A DNA stretch of 64,000 nt from Phaeobacter sp. B1627 (GCF_006265095.1 NZ_VCNK01000006.1:62001-126000); one strand, 5' to 3'. Counted from the stretch's first letter, positions 8,858-17,338 are shown. Notes: generated by a model from the sequence alone, not told the origin. A program made the numbers and translations.

Positions 8858-9292
8858 ATGCTCGTCAAGTCGATACTGAAGTCCAAGGGCGTCACGGATG
8901 TTGTCACGATCGGACCAGATGCCACGATCGAGGCTGCTGCGAAACTGCTGTCAGATCATGGCATTGGCACAGTTGTTGTGTCAGCGGACAACAAGACTCC
9001 GCTGGGCATCCTGTCCGAGCGTGACATCGTGCGCCAGCTGGCAAAAACGGGGGCCGTTTGCCTCGGTCACAAGGTCGACGCCTATATGACCCGCAACCTC
9101 GTGACCTGTGTGCTGGACTCAAATGCCGAGAATGCCCTGACCAAGATGACCGAGGGCCGTTTCCGTCACATGCCGGTGGTGGAGGATGGTGTCCTGGTCG
9201 GGATCATTTCCCTCGGCGATGTGGTCAAAGCGCAACTGACCGAGGTCGCCATGGAGAAATCCGCTCTTGAGGGCATGATCATGGGGCATTGA
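8858..9292 (+). CDS. CBS-domain protein
   Basis: A 144-residue protein made almost entirely of a CBS pair (residues about 10-62 and 74-127; for example ILSERDIVRQLAK and GRFRHMPVVEDGVLVGIISLGDV). CBS pairs bind adenosine nucleotides and usually tune a partner; stand-alone versions like this are common in alphaproteobacteria and have no settled role. ATG 8858 was chosen because GAGGG lies eight bases upstream; a GTG at 8849 would overlap that site. It is followed by coaD about 100 bases later, which may be chance. Confidence 0.88.
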   Translation: MLVKSILKSKGVTDVVTIGPDATIEAAAKLLSDHGIGTVVVSADNKTPLGILSERDIVRQLAKTGAVCLGHKVDAYMTRNLVTCVLDSNAENALTKMTEGRFRHMPVVEDGVLVGIISLGDVVKAQLTEVAMEKSALEGMIMGH

Positions 9293-9391
9293 GCCCGCCC
9301 CTTTGCGCGTTTCGGTATTTCCACGCACTTGCAAAGCGTCACGCAACATGGTTGCGTGCGCTCAGACATGACGCAGGCAGGAGGGGAGCCC

Positions 9392-9910
9392 ATGCGCATA
9401 GGCTTGTATCCAGGGACGTTCGATCCGATAACCCTCGGGCATATCGACATTATTCGCCGGGCGGCCGCTTTGGTGGACAGGCTGGTGATCGGCGTGGCGA
9501 TCAACCGCGACAAGGGGCCGATGTTTCCGCTCGAAGAACGGGTCGAGATGATCGAGGCGGAATGTGCCAAACTCTCCGAACAGACCGGAACCGAGATCGT
9601 GGCGCATCCCTTTGAAAACCTGCTGATCGACTGTGCCCGCGACGTCGGCGCGCAGGTGATCGTGCGTGGGCTGCGGGCGGTGGCCGATTTCGAATATGAG
9701 TTTCAGATGGTCGGCATGAACCGGGCGCTGGATGACAGCATAGAGACCGTGTTTTTCATGGCCGAGGCGCGCCACCAGGCCATCGCCAGCAAGCTGGTCA
9801 AGGAAATCGCCCGTCTGAACGGGGATGTGAGCAAATTCGTCACCCCTCTGGTCAATGAACGGCTGCAGGCGCGTCTGGGCGCGGTTTCGGGTCAGGCGGC
9901 GGCGCTCTGA
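9392..9910 (+). CDS. coaD: Pantetheine-phosphate adenylyltransferase
   Basis: Transfers AMP from ATP to 4'-phosphopantetheine, the fourth step of coenzyme A synthesis, in the cytoplasm. The 172-residue protein starts MRIGLYPGTFDPITLGHIDI, containing the nucleotidyltransferase TxGH motif. It continues with VRGLRAVADFEYEFQM and the C-terminal SSK-equivalent (AIASKLVKEIA). The start follows AGGAGGGG. A short G+C-rich hairpin follows the stop codon. Confidence 0.95.
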   Translation: MRIGLYPGTFDPITLGHIDIIRRAAALVDRLVIGVAINRDKGPMFPLEERVEMIEAECAKLSEQTGTEIVAHPFENLLIDCARDVGAQVIVRGLRAVADFEYEFQMVGMNRALDDSIETVFFMAEARHQAIASKLVKEIARLNGDVSKFVTPLVNERLQARLGAVSGQAAAL

Positions 9911-9946
9911 GCGCGATCAGCTGGGAGCTCGGTTGAAACATTTCAG

Positions 9947-9976
9947 GCCCGGCCCGTTCAGCGCGCCGGGCATTCT
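9947..9976 (+). terminator. Possible terminator after coaD
   Basis: A 7-bp stem (GCCCGGC with GCCGGGC) and 11-base loop followed by ATTCTT. The T-tract is short, so termination is only plausible. Confidence 0.4.
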
Positions 9977-10056
9977 TGTGCGAAGGGAGCGGCGGCTGGC
10001 CTGATGTGGCCTGATGTGGTCTGAAATGCGTGCGAAATACTGAGGGCGGCGCGGGC

Positions 10057-10200
10057 TCACCGCCAGAAGGCCACCCATTCAATGAGCAAAAACAGCTTCT
10101 TGCCCAGAAACAGCAGGTTTTGCGTGTCGAAGAAAATCATGTCCACGGCAATGGCCGTCAGGATGATCAGTCCGAGAGTGACGGCGAGAGAGTTCGACAT
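10057..10200 (-). CDS. Small single-span membrane protein
   Basis: A 47-residue protein with a hydrophobic helix over residues about 4-21 (LAVTLGLIILTAIAVDMIFF) and a second amphipathic stretch ending in a WVAFWR tail. Glyceraldehyde-3-phosphate dehydrogenase genes in Rhodobacteraceae are often followed by such a short membrane protein of unknown function; I recognise the pattern but not a role. There is no strong Shine-Dalgarno, and the start MSNSLAV is chosen because upstream residues look non-coding. It lies 100 bases downstream of gap on the same strand, behind a terminator-like hairpin, so its expression may depend on read-through. Confidence 0.7.
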   Translation of the reverse strand: MSNSLAVTLGLIILTAIAVDMIFFDTQNLLFLGKKLFLLIEWVAFWR

Positions 10201-10216
10201 TTGGCATTGCTCGCAT

Positions 10217-10248
10217 GAAAACACCCGGTCAGATATGCCTGACCGGGT
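10217..10248 (-). terminator. Terminator between gap and the small membrane protein
   Basis: A perfect 10-bp inverted repeat (ACCCGGTCAG with CTGACCGGGT, loop ATATGC) followed on the minus strand by TGTTTTCAT. It ends the gap transcript or attenuates read-through into the 47-residue gene. Confidence 0.65.
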
Positions 10249-10299
10249 GGGAAATCTCAACCCGCCGAACGCCGGTGGCCCTGCGCTGTTGGTCAGGCC

Positions 10300-11301
10300 T
10301 CAGTTCAGGCGTCCCATGGCGGTTGCGACATCGGCCATGCGAACCGAAAATCCCCATTCATTGTCGTACCAGGCCAGCACCCGTACCATGCGGCCGCCGA
10401 CGACACGGGTTTGCTCCGGCGCGAAGATGGAGCTTTCCTCCGTGTGGTTGAAATCCGTCGACACCAGCGGCGCGGGCTCATAGCCAAGGACCCGAGACAT
10501 CGGACCGGTCGAGGCTTCGGCGACGGCGGCATTGACCTCCTCCACCGTGACGTCCCGACCGGCCTGAAAGGTCAGATCCACAGCGGAGACATTGGGGGTA
10601 GGGACCCGGATCGCGGAACCGTCGAGCCGCCCCTTGAGATTCGGCAGCACCTCACCGAGCGCTTTGGCCGCGCCGGTACTGGTGGGAATCATCGACATGG
10701 CCGCCGCGCGCGCGCGGTAAAGATCATCGTGGCGCCGGTCCAGCGTCGGCTGATCCCCGGTATAGGAGTGGATGGTGGTCATGATACCGCTCTCGATTCC
10801 GAAAGCCTGGTCCAGAACCTTGGCCAGCGGCGCCAGGCAATTGGTTGTGCAGGATCCGTTGGACACCATGACATCGCGCGGCTGCAGCTCTTCGTCATTG
10901 ACGCCGAACACAACCGTGCGGTCGACATTCTTGCCCGGTGCGGACAGCAGAACCTTGCCGGCGCCGCGCTCCAGATGTTTGCGCGCCTTGCGCCCATCAT
11001 TGAATTTGCCGGTGCATTCGAGGACCACATCACAGCCCTCCCAGTCGAGCGCATCCATGTCGTAGGTGGAAAACATCTGCATGTCGCCCCGCCCCAGGTT
11101 CAGCCGGCCTTCGCTGAAATCGACCTGCCCGGGATAGCGGCCATGGATGCTGTCGTATTTGATGAGATGCGCGGCGGTCTCGATGGGGCCGGTTGCGTTG
11201 ACCTTGATGACTTCGATGTCATTGCGGTAGCTGCCGGCGATATGCGCCAGAGTGCAGCGACCAATACGACCGAAGCCATTGATTCCAACTTTGATTGTCA
11301 T
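10300..11301 (-). CDS. gap: Glyceraldehyde-3-phosphate dehydrogenase, type I
   Basis: Glycolytic/gluconeogenic enzyme converting glyceraldehyde-3-phosphate to 1,3-bisphosphoglycerate with NAD(P)+. The 333-residue protein opens MTIKVGINGFGRIGR (dinucleotide fold), carries the catalytic NGSCTTNC motif with cysteine at 151, and has the partner histidine in IHSYTGDQ (about 178). The usual family ending WYDNEWGFSVRM is intact. The start at 11301 is the conserved family N-terminus; an upstream in-frame ATG adds six unlikely residues. The 264-base upstream region carries a cluster of LacI-type operator-like sequences, suggesting carbon-source control. Terminator and a small membrane-protein gene follow. 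Confidence 0.96.
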   Translation of the reverse strand: MTIKVGINGFGRIGRCTLAHIAGSYRNDIEVIKVNATGPIETAAHLIKYDSIHGRYPGQVDFSEGRLNLGRGDMQMFSTYDMDALDWEGCDVVLECTGKFNDGRKARKHLERGAGKVLLSAPGKNVDRTVVFGVNDEELQPRDVMVSNGSCTTNCLAPLAKVLDQAFGIESGIMTTIHSYTGDQPTLDRRHDDLYRARAAAMSMIPTSTGAAKALGEVLPNLKGRLDGSAIRVPTPNVSAVDLTFQAGRDVTVEEVNAAVAEASTGPMSRVLGYEPAPLVSTDFNHTEESSIFAPEQTRVVGGRMVRVLAWYDNEWGFSVRMADVATAMGRLN

Positions 11302-11390
11302 CTGTGCATCCCCACGCAACGCCTGTGATCTGGGCTGGCTATAGCCGTCATTGCCCCTGGCAAAAAGAGAAAATGCTAATAAACACAGAC

Positions 11391-11446
11391 TGTTAGCGCA
11401 AAACTTTTATGGTGGCGTTAACAGTGCCCGACCGTTGGCGGTAACA
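11391..11446 (-). promoter_or_regulatory. Three LacI-type operator-like boxes upstream of gap
   Basis: Three 14-base sites lie in tandem 90-145 bases before gap: TGTTAGCGCAAAAC (11391-11404), TGGTGGCGTTAACA (11410-11423) and CGTTGGCGGTAACA (11433-11446). Each matches TGTTAGCGCTAACA at 11 of 14 positions, with one perfect or near-perfect half-site. LacI-family operators have this central-CG palindromic form; from memory, the Rhodobacterales central-carbon regulator CceR uses a motif of this kind. The identification of the protein is inference. Confidence 0.45.
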
Positions 11447-11565
11447 GCTTTCCAGAAGGCAGTATCAGATTGCTGCAAGGCAGCATGCTTGAAAAGGCAC
11501 AGCCCGGCGCGCTAGGTAGGACGGGTGAAAGCGGCGCGACTGTCGCGCAAACTATGAGGTAACGC

Positions 11566-12516
11566 ATGAGCGGTCTTCTTGCCCTTCTGGACGATGTGTC
11601 GGCGATTGCAAAGGTCGCGGCCGCCTCGGTGGATGATGTGGCGGCGCAATCGATGAAAGCGGGGTCAAAGGCTGCGGGCATCGTGATCGATGACGCCGCT
11701 GTGACGCCGAAATATGTGACAGGGTTCCAACCTGCACGAGAGCTGCCGATGATCTGGCGGATCGCCCGTGGCTCCTTCATCAACAAGCTGGTGTTTCTGC
11801 TGCCCGTCGCGCTTTTAATGTCACAATTTGCCCCCTGGCTGGTGCCACCGCTGCTGATCCTGGGCGGATGCTATCTCTGCTTCGAGGGGGCTGAAAAGAT
11901 CGTCCATGTGCTGACGCCACATGATGACCAATCGGGAGGGCCGGACGGCAGCCATGCGGTCGGGGATCCCGCGCATCTCGAAGAAGAAAAGGTAAAAGGT
12001 GCGATCAAGACCGATTTCATCCTGTCGGCGGAAATCATGACCATTGCCCTTTCGACCATCGAAAGCGACGTCCTGTGGATCCAGGCCGCGACGCTGGCTG
12101 TGGTGGGGATCATGATCACCATCGCCGTCTACGGCGTGGTCGCAATCATCGTGAAAATGGATGACATCGGCCTTTGGCTGACACGGGTTGGCCGTTTCGG
12201 GGCCACCCGGAGCCTGGGCGCAGCCATCGTGGCCTTCATGCCCTGGTTCCTGACCTTCCTGTCTGTCGTCGGCACCGTAGCGATGCTCTGGGTCGGTGGC
12301 TCAATTATCGTCCATTCCGCCCATCAAATGGGCTGGCATTGGCCCGAGGACACCATCCATGCGCTGGCCCATGCCGTCGGTCACGGTGACGCCATCGTGG
12401 AATGGGTGGTCAAGGCGCTGATCGATGGCGTCCTCGGCTTCGGCATCGGACTTCTGCTGATCCCGGTCGCAACAAAGGTCATCGCCCCCCTGGTCGGTCA
12501 GAAAAGCGCCCACTGA
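11566..12516 (+). CDS. DUF808 / YedI-family inner-membrane protein
   Basis: A 316-residue integral membrane protein of the DUF808 family (YedI in E. coli), function unknown. The family start MSGLLALLDDVSAIAKVAA and the following DDVAAQSMKAGSKAAG are typical. Hydrophobic segments occur near residues 72-105 (two helices), 160-200, 218-250 and 280-305. A conserved family segment GGCYLCFEGAEKI sits near residue 104. It stands alone between divergent gap and convergent tkt. Family assignment is firm; nothing in the context suggests a substrate. Confidence 0.87.
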   Translation: MSGLLALLDDVSAIAKVAAASVDDVAAQSMKAGSKAAGIVIDDAAVTPKYVTGFQPARELPMIWRIARGSFINKLVFLLPVALLMSQFAPWLVPPLLILGGCYLCFEGAEKIVHVLTPHDDQSGGPDGSHAVGDPAHLEEEKVKGAIKTDFILSAEIMTIALSTIESDVLWIQAATLAVVGIMITIAVYGVVAIIVKMDDIGLWLTRVGRFGATRSLGAAIVAFMPWFLTFLSVVGTVAMLWVGGSIIVHSAHQMGWHWPEDTIHALAHAVGHGDAIVEWVVKALIDGVLGFGIGLLLIPVATKVIAPLVGQKSAH

Positions 12517-12545
12517 CCGACAAGTCCCGCCCCCAACAAAACAAA

Positions 12546-12582
12546 AGAGCGCGCCACAGCCGAGCGCGCTCTTCATCTTTTT
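12546..12582. terminator. Bidirectional terminator between the DUF808 gene and tkt
   Basis: Perfect 9-bp stem (AGAGCGCGC with GCGCGCTCT) followed by TCATCTTTTT on the plus strand and TTTGTTTTG on the minus strand. Confidence 0.75.
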
Positions 12583-12629
12583 GAAAATACCTCGGGGGAG
12601 GCCCACAAAGGGCCGGGGGCAGCGCCCCC
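12581..12629. repeat. Extragenic hairpin block, REP-like
   Basis: TTGAAAATACCTCGGGGGAG followed by GGCCC-ACAAA-GGGCC and GGGGGC-AGC-GCCCCC hairpins. Sequences of this form recur in intergenic DNA of many Rhodobacteraceae; this is recollection, and only one copy is visible in the window. Confidence 0.45.
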
Positions 12630-12645
12630 TCCCTGCGCGTGTACC

Positions 12646-14667
12646 TTATCCCAGCAGCGCCTTGACCTTGGCGACGGTGCCGTCGGCGGTGATGCCGAAC
12701 TTCTCGTAGAGCTCTCCGGCCGGCGCCGACGCGCCGAAACCGGTCATGCCAACAAATCCTGCCTTCTTTTCCTGACCCCGTTCGCCAAGCAGCAGGCGAT
12801 CCCAGCCGCCGTCGCGCACAGCCGCCTCGATCGCCACGCGCACAGGACCGGCCGGCAGGACTTTCCTGCGGTAGGCTTCGTCCTGAGCATGGAACAACTC
12901 CATGCAGGGAACAGATACGACACGGGTGCCGATCCCCTGCGCCTCGAGGATGTCTTTCGCCGCCATCGCCACCGAAACTTCGGAGCCGGAGGCCATCAGG
13001 ATCACCTGACGCTTGCTCTCGGCCTCGGCCAGAACATAGGCGCCTTTCTCGGTCAGGTTGGACAGCTTGTGCTCGGTCCGCAGGGTCGGCAGGCCCTGAC
13101 GGGTCAGTGCAATCACCGAGGGTGTTTCTTTCGACGTCAGCGCAATTTCCCAGGCTTCCGCGGTTTCCACCGCATCCGCGGGGCGGAAGGTCCAGGTGTT
13201 GGGGGTGGCCCGGCAGATCGCCAGGTGCTCGACCGGCTGGTGGGTCGGGCCGTCTTCGCCAACACCGATAGAGTCATGGGTCATCACGAACACGGTCGGG
13301 ATCTTTGACAGCGCCGCCAAACGCATCGCGGGACGGGCATAATCGGTGAAACAGAAAAACGTACCGCCATAGGGGCGGATACCGCCGTGCAGCGCCATCC
13401 CGTTCATCGCAGCCGCCATACCGTGCTCCCGGATGCCCCAGTAGACATAACGGCCCTTGCGGTTGTCGGTGTCAAAGACGCCCAGATCGCCGGTCTTGGT
13501 ATTGTTGGACCCGGTCAGATCCGCAGAGCCACCGATGGTCTCGGGCATGATCGGATTGATCACCTCCAGCGCCATTTCCGACGCTTTGCGGGTGGCGACC
13601 TTCGGCTTTTGGTCCGAGATCTGCTTTTTCAGCGCCTTGATGGTGGCCGAGAGTTTCTTCGGCGCATCGAGGGCAAAGGTGCGGTTGAAACGATCCTGCT
13701 TCTGCTGAGACATCTCGGCAAAACGGCCTTCCCATTCGGCCCGCTCGGTGGCGCCGCGCGCACCAATCGCCTCCCACTGCGATTTGATCTCGCCGGGCAC
13801 CTCATAGGCGCCTCCGGTCCAGCCATAGGCATCCTTTGCAGCCTGCAGCTGATCCGCATCGGTCAGCGCGCCATGCCCCTTCGAGGTATCCTGTGCCGCA
13901 TGTCCCAATGCGATATGGGTCTTGCAGGCAATCATCGATGGCTTCTTGGATTTCTTGGCGGCTTCGATCGCGGCGTCGATTTCACCCGGGTTGTGGCCGT
14001 CGATCTCCTGCACGTGCCAGCCTGCCGATTTGAAGCGCTGCACCTGATTGGTCCGGTCGGACAGATCCACCTTGCCGTCAATGGTGATGTTGTTGTTGTC
14101 CCAGAACACCACCAGCTTGCCCAGTTGGTGGCGGCCGGCAAGCCCGATGGCCTCGTGGCTGACACCTTCCATCAGGCAGCCGTCACCGGCAATCACATAG
14201 GTGTGGTGATCGACGACCTTGCGACCGTATTGCGCGCGCAGCATTTCCTCGGCCATGGCAAAGCCGACGGCGTTGGAAATACCCTGACCCAGCGGGCCGG
14301 TGGTCACTTCGACCGCGTCTAGCAGGAAGTTTTCCGGATGCCCCGCCGTCAGAGCGCCGGACTGGCGGAAATTCTTGATCTGATCCAGGGTGACCTGTGC
14401 GTCGCCCATGAGGTACAGCAGCGAATAGATCAGCATGGAGCCGTGACCGGCGGACAGGATGAACCGGTCGCGGTCTGCCCATTTGGGAGCCGCTACGTCA
14501 AACTTCATGTGCTTTTCAAACAGCACGGTTGCCACGTCGGCCATACCGATCGGCATCCCGGAGTGGCCGGAATTCGCGCCGGCAACGGCATCCAGTGTCA
14601 ACGCGCGAATAGCGGCAGCTTTGTTCCAATGGTCGGGGTTTTCAGAGCGCAGGGCTGTCAGATCCAC
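12646..14667 (-). CDS. tkt: Transketolase
   Basis: Thiamine-diphosphate enzyme moving two-carbon ketol units between sugar phosphates in the pentose phosphate pathway. The 673-residue protein has all three domains: the ThDP/Mg site with [13 protein letters not shown] and the following DNNNI, the central pyrimidine domain ([31 protein letters not shown]) and the C-terminal domain ending with [15 protein letters not shown]. The GTG at 14667 gives the family length and has AGAGGA eight bases upstream; an upstream ATG would add 19 uncharacteristic residues. Monocistronic, ending near a REP-like block. Confidence 0.96.
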   Translation of the reverse strand: MDLTALRSENPDHWNKAAAIRALTLDAVAGANSGHSGMPIGMADVATVLFEKHMKFDVAAPKWADRDRFILSAGHGSMLIYSLLYLMGDAQVTLDQIKNFRQSGALTAGHPENFLLDAVEVTTGPLGQGISNAVGFAMAEEMLRAQYGRKVVDHHTYVIAGDGCLMEGVSHEAIGLAGRHQLGKLVVFWDNNNITIDGKVDLSDRTNQVQRFKSAGWHVQEIDGHNPGEIDAAIEAAKKSKKPSMIACKTHIALGHAAQDTSKGHGALTDADQLQAAKDAYGWTGGAYEVPGEIKSQWEAIGARGATERAEWEGRFAEMSQQKQDRFNRTFALDAPKKLSATIKALKKQISDQKPKVATRKASEMALEVINPIMPETIGGSADLTGSNNTKTGDLGVFDTDNRKGRYVYWGIREHGMAAAMNGMALHGGIRPYGGTFFCFTDYARPAMRLAALSKIPTVFVMTHDSIGVGEDGPTHQPVEHLAICRATPNTWTFRPADAVETAEAWEIALTSKETPSVIALTRQGLPTLRTEHKLSNLTEKGAYVLAEAESKRQVILMASGSEVSVAMAAKDILEAQGIGTRVVSVPCMELFHAQDEAYRRKVLPAGPVRVAIEAAVRDGGWDRLLLGERGQEKKAGFVGMTGFGASAPAGELYEKFGITADGTVAKVKALLG

Positions 14668-14996
14668 TGAACTGTTCCTCTTTGGGTTCTCGGGGTTCGT
14701 GGCTGGATAGCAGCCTGTGGCCAAAGATCAAGCGTCGAAGCCTGTTTTGAGCGGTTCTGCGCGAAGGTCCGCGTGCAAGTGGTTGAAAGCAATGAGGGGG
14801 TGTTTTAACCGATCTTGAGATAAGCTGACCTAAGCTGATGGCTTTTGCAGCGATTCGGGGCCTGCGCCTGAGGCATCGGGAGCAATGTCCGGCGGAGCGA
14901 TCCGCAAGCAGATATCGCTGTAGCGGCGAAAGACCGAACAAGGCCGCGCGAGTGCAGGTTCGCAGGCAACCGAGGGGACGAGGCGAAGAGGAACGC
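14668..14996. other. Divergent intergenic region, tkt / coiled-coil gene
   Basis: About 330 bases that must hold both promoters. I see a short direct repeat (TAAGCTGA at 14821-14828 and again ten bases on) but no convincing gene, terminator or operator. Confidence 0.4.
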
Positions 14997-15842
14997 ATGG
15001 AGCAGATCGAAGAATTGCAGAGCCGGATCGAGGCTGCGCTGGATCGCATCGGGGGCGGTGTCACGGCTCTGGAGGACAAGCACGCCAGCCGACCTGTGCC
15101 GACGCTGGAAGAGCTGGACATGCAAAAGCATGCCGAATTGCTGGCCGAGATCGCAGACGAAAAAATCGCCAATGCGCAGCTTGAAGAGCGCCTGAAGCTG
15201 CTGCATCACCGCCTGTCGGAAATGGAGGAAACGGTGACGGCCGTGGAGGGAGGCGCCGATCTGATTGCCCTCCAGGCCGAACTGGCAGAGGCCCGCGACA
15301 CGGCCCCCGCGCCGGAGGAAGTCTCGGCCCTCAAGGCGGAAGTGGACCGGCTCAAACAGGAATTGGAGAATGCCGGTAATGTCGCGGCGGCGGAGACCGA
15401 AAAGCTTCAGGACGATCTGACCGAAGCCAACGCCCAGATTGAACAGTTCAAGGCGCAGCTTGACGCGGCTGCCGAGGAGGGGGCAGCATCCGGTGCTTCC
15501 GCAATGGCGGAGCCTGCGCCCAGTGGGGTTGGTGCCGTTGATGTCGGCGCTGTCGATGCCGGGGCTGGCGCAGAACTGGATATGCGCCTGTCGGAACTCG
15601 ACGGGGAGTTGCAATCGCTGCGCGCCAGCAATGATCAGCTGCGCGAGGCCAATGCCGCTTTGCGTGCGGCAAATGCCGAGGGTATCGGCGACGCGTCCCT
15701 GATCAACGCCGCACTCGAAGCAGAAGTCGAAGGACTGCGCGCGGCCCGCGCGACGGACCAGGCAGAAGTCAACGCGGTCCTGGCGCGGCTGGAGCCGCTG
15801 CTGGCGACCGCCCCAAATCTGCCGGAAGGAGAAGAAGCCTGA
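14997..15842 (+). CDS. Coiled-coil protein paired with ZapA (ZauP-like)
   Basis: A 281-residue, acidic, alanine/glutamate-rich protein that is mostly predicted coiled coil (residues about 1-85, 95-160 and 195-270), with a Gly/Ala/Val-rich flexible stretch near 165-190. It has no signal peptide or membrane span. Its stop codon overlaps the zapA start (TGATG), so the two are translationally coupled. In Caulobacter a coiled-coil protein, ZauP, is encoded with ZapA and acts with it on the Z-ring; this gene has the same architecture and placement, so a divisome role is inferred. Start ATG 14997 follows AGAGGAA. Low-complexity composition makes homology by eye uncertain. Confidence 0.72.
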   Translation: MEQIEELQSRIEAALDRIGGGVTALEDKHASRPVPTLEELDMQKHAELLAEIADEKIANAQLEERLKLLHHRLSEMEETVTAVEGGADLIALQAELAEARDTAPAPEEVSALKAEVDRLKQELENAGNVAAAETEKLQDDLTEANAQIEQFKAQLDAAAEEGAASGASAMAEPAPSGVGAVDVGAVDAGAGAELDMRLSELDGELQSLRASNDQLREANAALRAANAEGIGDASLINAALEAEVEGLRAARATDQAEVNAVLARLEPLLATAPNLPEGEEA

Positions 15843-16345
15843 TGCCCGAAGTCACCATTCATATCGGAGGCCGCGATTTCGAAGTCTCCTGTCAGGAGGG
15901 CGAACAGAGCTTTCTGCAGATGGCTGCGGGTATGCTCAACGACGAGGCACAGGTTCTGTCCGATCAAATCGGGCGGATGCCGGAGGCCCGGATGCTGTTG
16001 ATGGCGGGGTTGATGCTGGCGGACAAAACGGCCGCGGTTGAGGACAAGATCAAAGAGGTTGAGGCCCAGCTCGCTGAAAAAGAGGCCGAAGTCGCGCAGA
16101 AAGAGGCTGAGCTGGAAGAGTTGCGCTCGGCGCCGCCGCCGGAGCCGGAACATATCGAAGTCCCCGTGGTGCCGCCGCAGGTCGCCGATACGCTGGCCGC
16201 TCTGGCAGAGCGCGCGGAATATCTGGCGCATGAAATCGAAGCCAAAGCCGCGCCGGATGAGGACGCGGAAGGTTCCGATGAAGGAGTCGCAGAAGGCAGC
16301 ACCGGAGCGCCTGTTGCGCCTCAGCCATCTGCTGAAGAGGTCTGA
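15842..16345 (+). CDS. zapA: Cell division protein ZapA
   Basis: FtsZ-associated protein that bundles protofilaments at the Z-ring. The N-terminal 90 residues match ZapA (MPEVTIHIGGRDFEVSC, then MLNDEAQVLSDQIGR and the long ADKTAAVEDKIKEVEAQ helix). At 167 residues it is longer than E. coli ZapA (109) because of a Glu/Pro-rich coiled tail (ELEELRSAPPPEPEHIEVP onward), a usual alphaproteobacterial extension. The coupled start with the upstream coiled-coil gene supports joint function. Confidence 0.88.
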   Translation: MPEVTIHIGGRDFEVSCQEGEQSFLQMAAGMLNDEAQVLSDQIGRMPEARMLLMAGLMLADKTAAVEDKIKEVEAQLAEKEAEVAQKEAELEELRSAPPPEPEHIEVPVVPPQVADTLAALAERAEYLAHEIEAKAAPDEDAEGSDEGVAEGSTGAPVAPQPSAEEV

Positions 16346-16409
16346 AGGAAAGTTTCAGCCCCTGACTTTGGGGTGATCAGGTCGTTCTCACACCACTGTC
16401 ACACAACGA

Positions 16410-16486
16410 GACCTGACGACGGGACCTGACGACGGGACCTGACATTGACGCTTCCTGCCCAGTCGCTTCCCGCCCAGTCGCCTGCT
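16410..16486. repeat. Short tandem repeats in the zapA-grxD gap
   Basis: The 13-base unit GACCTGACGACGG occurs twice, plus a partial third copy (about 16410-16443). It is followed by two near-identical 15-base units (CTTCCTGCCCAGTCG and CTTCCCGCCCAGTCG, about 16451-16481). This lies between convergent genes with no open reading frame support. Confidence 0.7.
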
Positions 16487-16500
16487 GCAAGGGCGTTTCT

Positions 16501-16536
16501 ACAAAAAGGCCCGCCACTTCTTGGTTGGCGGGCCTT
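16501..16536 (-). terminator. Terminator after grxD
   Basis: Perfect 11-bp stem (AAGGCCCGCCA with TGGCGGGCCTT) followed on the minus strand by TTTTTGT. It lies 45 bases past the grxD stop codon. Confidence 0.85.
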
Positions 16537-16580
16537 CTCGACATTGAAAAGGATCGTTCGGAGAGCGCGGGAGGCGGCGG

Positions 16581-16943
16581 TCAGCCGTTTGCTTCGCGGA
16601 TCTTGTCGGCTGCAGCCTTGTCGAAGGTGATGCTGTGTTGTTCGAACATACCGTCCAGCTCACCAGAGAGGGTCATCTCGGTGATGATGTCGCAGCCGCC
16701 CACGAATTCGCCCTTGATGTAGAGCTGCGGGATGGTCGGCCAGTCCGAATATTCCTTGATACCCGAGCGGATTTCCTCATCGGCAAGGACGTTTACGTCC
16801 GTGTAATCCACCCCGATGTAATTCAGCACACCTGCCACACGGGAAGAGAAACCACATTGGGGCATCTCCTTTGTGCCTTTCATGTAGAGCACAACGTCAT
16901 GGGCCTTTACGGTTTCTTCGATACGGTTTTTTGCGTCGGTCAT
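16581..16943 (-). CDS. grxD: Monothiol glutaredoxin, Grx4 type
   Basis: Iron-sulfur cluster carrier/glutaredoxin of 120 residues with the monothiol active site CGFS at 30-33 (KGTKEMPQCGFSSR), the WPTIPQLYIKGEFVGGCDI glutathione-binding segment and the family ending. It lies about 160 bases downstream of a bolA-family gene on the same strand. BolA and CGFS glutaredoxins form cluster-bridged heterodimers, so the two probably act together in iron/Fe-S homeostasis. Confidence 0.95.
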   Translation of the reverse strand: MTDAKNRIEETVKAHDVVLYMKGTKEMPQCGFSSRVAGVLNYIGVDYTDVNVLADEEIRSGIKEYSDWPTIPQLYIKGEFVGGCDIITEMTLSGELDGMFEQHSITFDKAAADKIREANG

Positions 16944-17101
16944 CTTGTTCTCCGTTTGCTGGCAGGCCGTCTGATGGGAGCGGGCCGCGTGCCAGTATCT
17001 GAGGTCAAATTTCGGTGGATCAGTCTGGTTTTCGTCGGCCGGAGCGGGGGGCGCGGTCTGACATCTTGCGGCGTCAAGGCCCGCTGGCTCGTCCGGTCTG
17101 G

Positions 17102-17338
17102 CTATTCTGGCGCCTTGGTGGTCAGAGCCAGAGCATGCAGTTCGCCGGCCGGGCCGTCCATCTTGCCCTTCAGGGCCGCATAGACCGCGCGTTGTTGTTG
17201 GACCCGGTTCTTCCCGCGAAAGCTCTCATCCACGACCATGGCGGACATGTGCACGCCATCGCTGCCCCCAACCTGAATTTCAGCGTCAGGAAAGGTTTCG
17301 CGCAAGAGGGCTTCGATTTCATGGGCCTGCATTGGCAT
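17102..17338 (-). CDS. BolA/IbaG-family protein
   Basis: A 78-residue BolA-fold protein: MPMQAHEIEALLRETFPDA, then the conserved VGGSDGVHMSAMVVDESFRGK with the histidine used for cluster ligation, and QQRAVYAALKGKM followed by the ELHALALTTKAPE tail. It is the short IbaG-like form. Start at 17338 with AAGGATG upstream; long upstream in-frame sequence is not protein-like. With the neighbouring CGFS glutaredoxin it likely forms a [2Fe-2S] complex. Whether it is BolA or IbaG in function cannot be settled by eye. Confidence 0.9.
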   Translation of the reverse strand: MPMQAHEIEALLRETFPDAEIQVGGSDGVHMSAMVVDESFRGKNRVQQQRAVYAALKGKMDGPAGELHALALTTKAPE

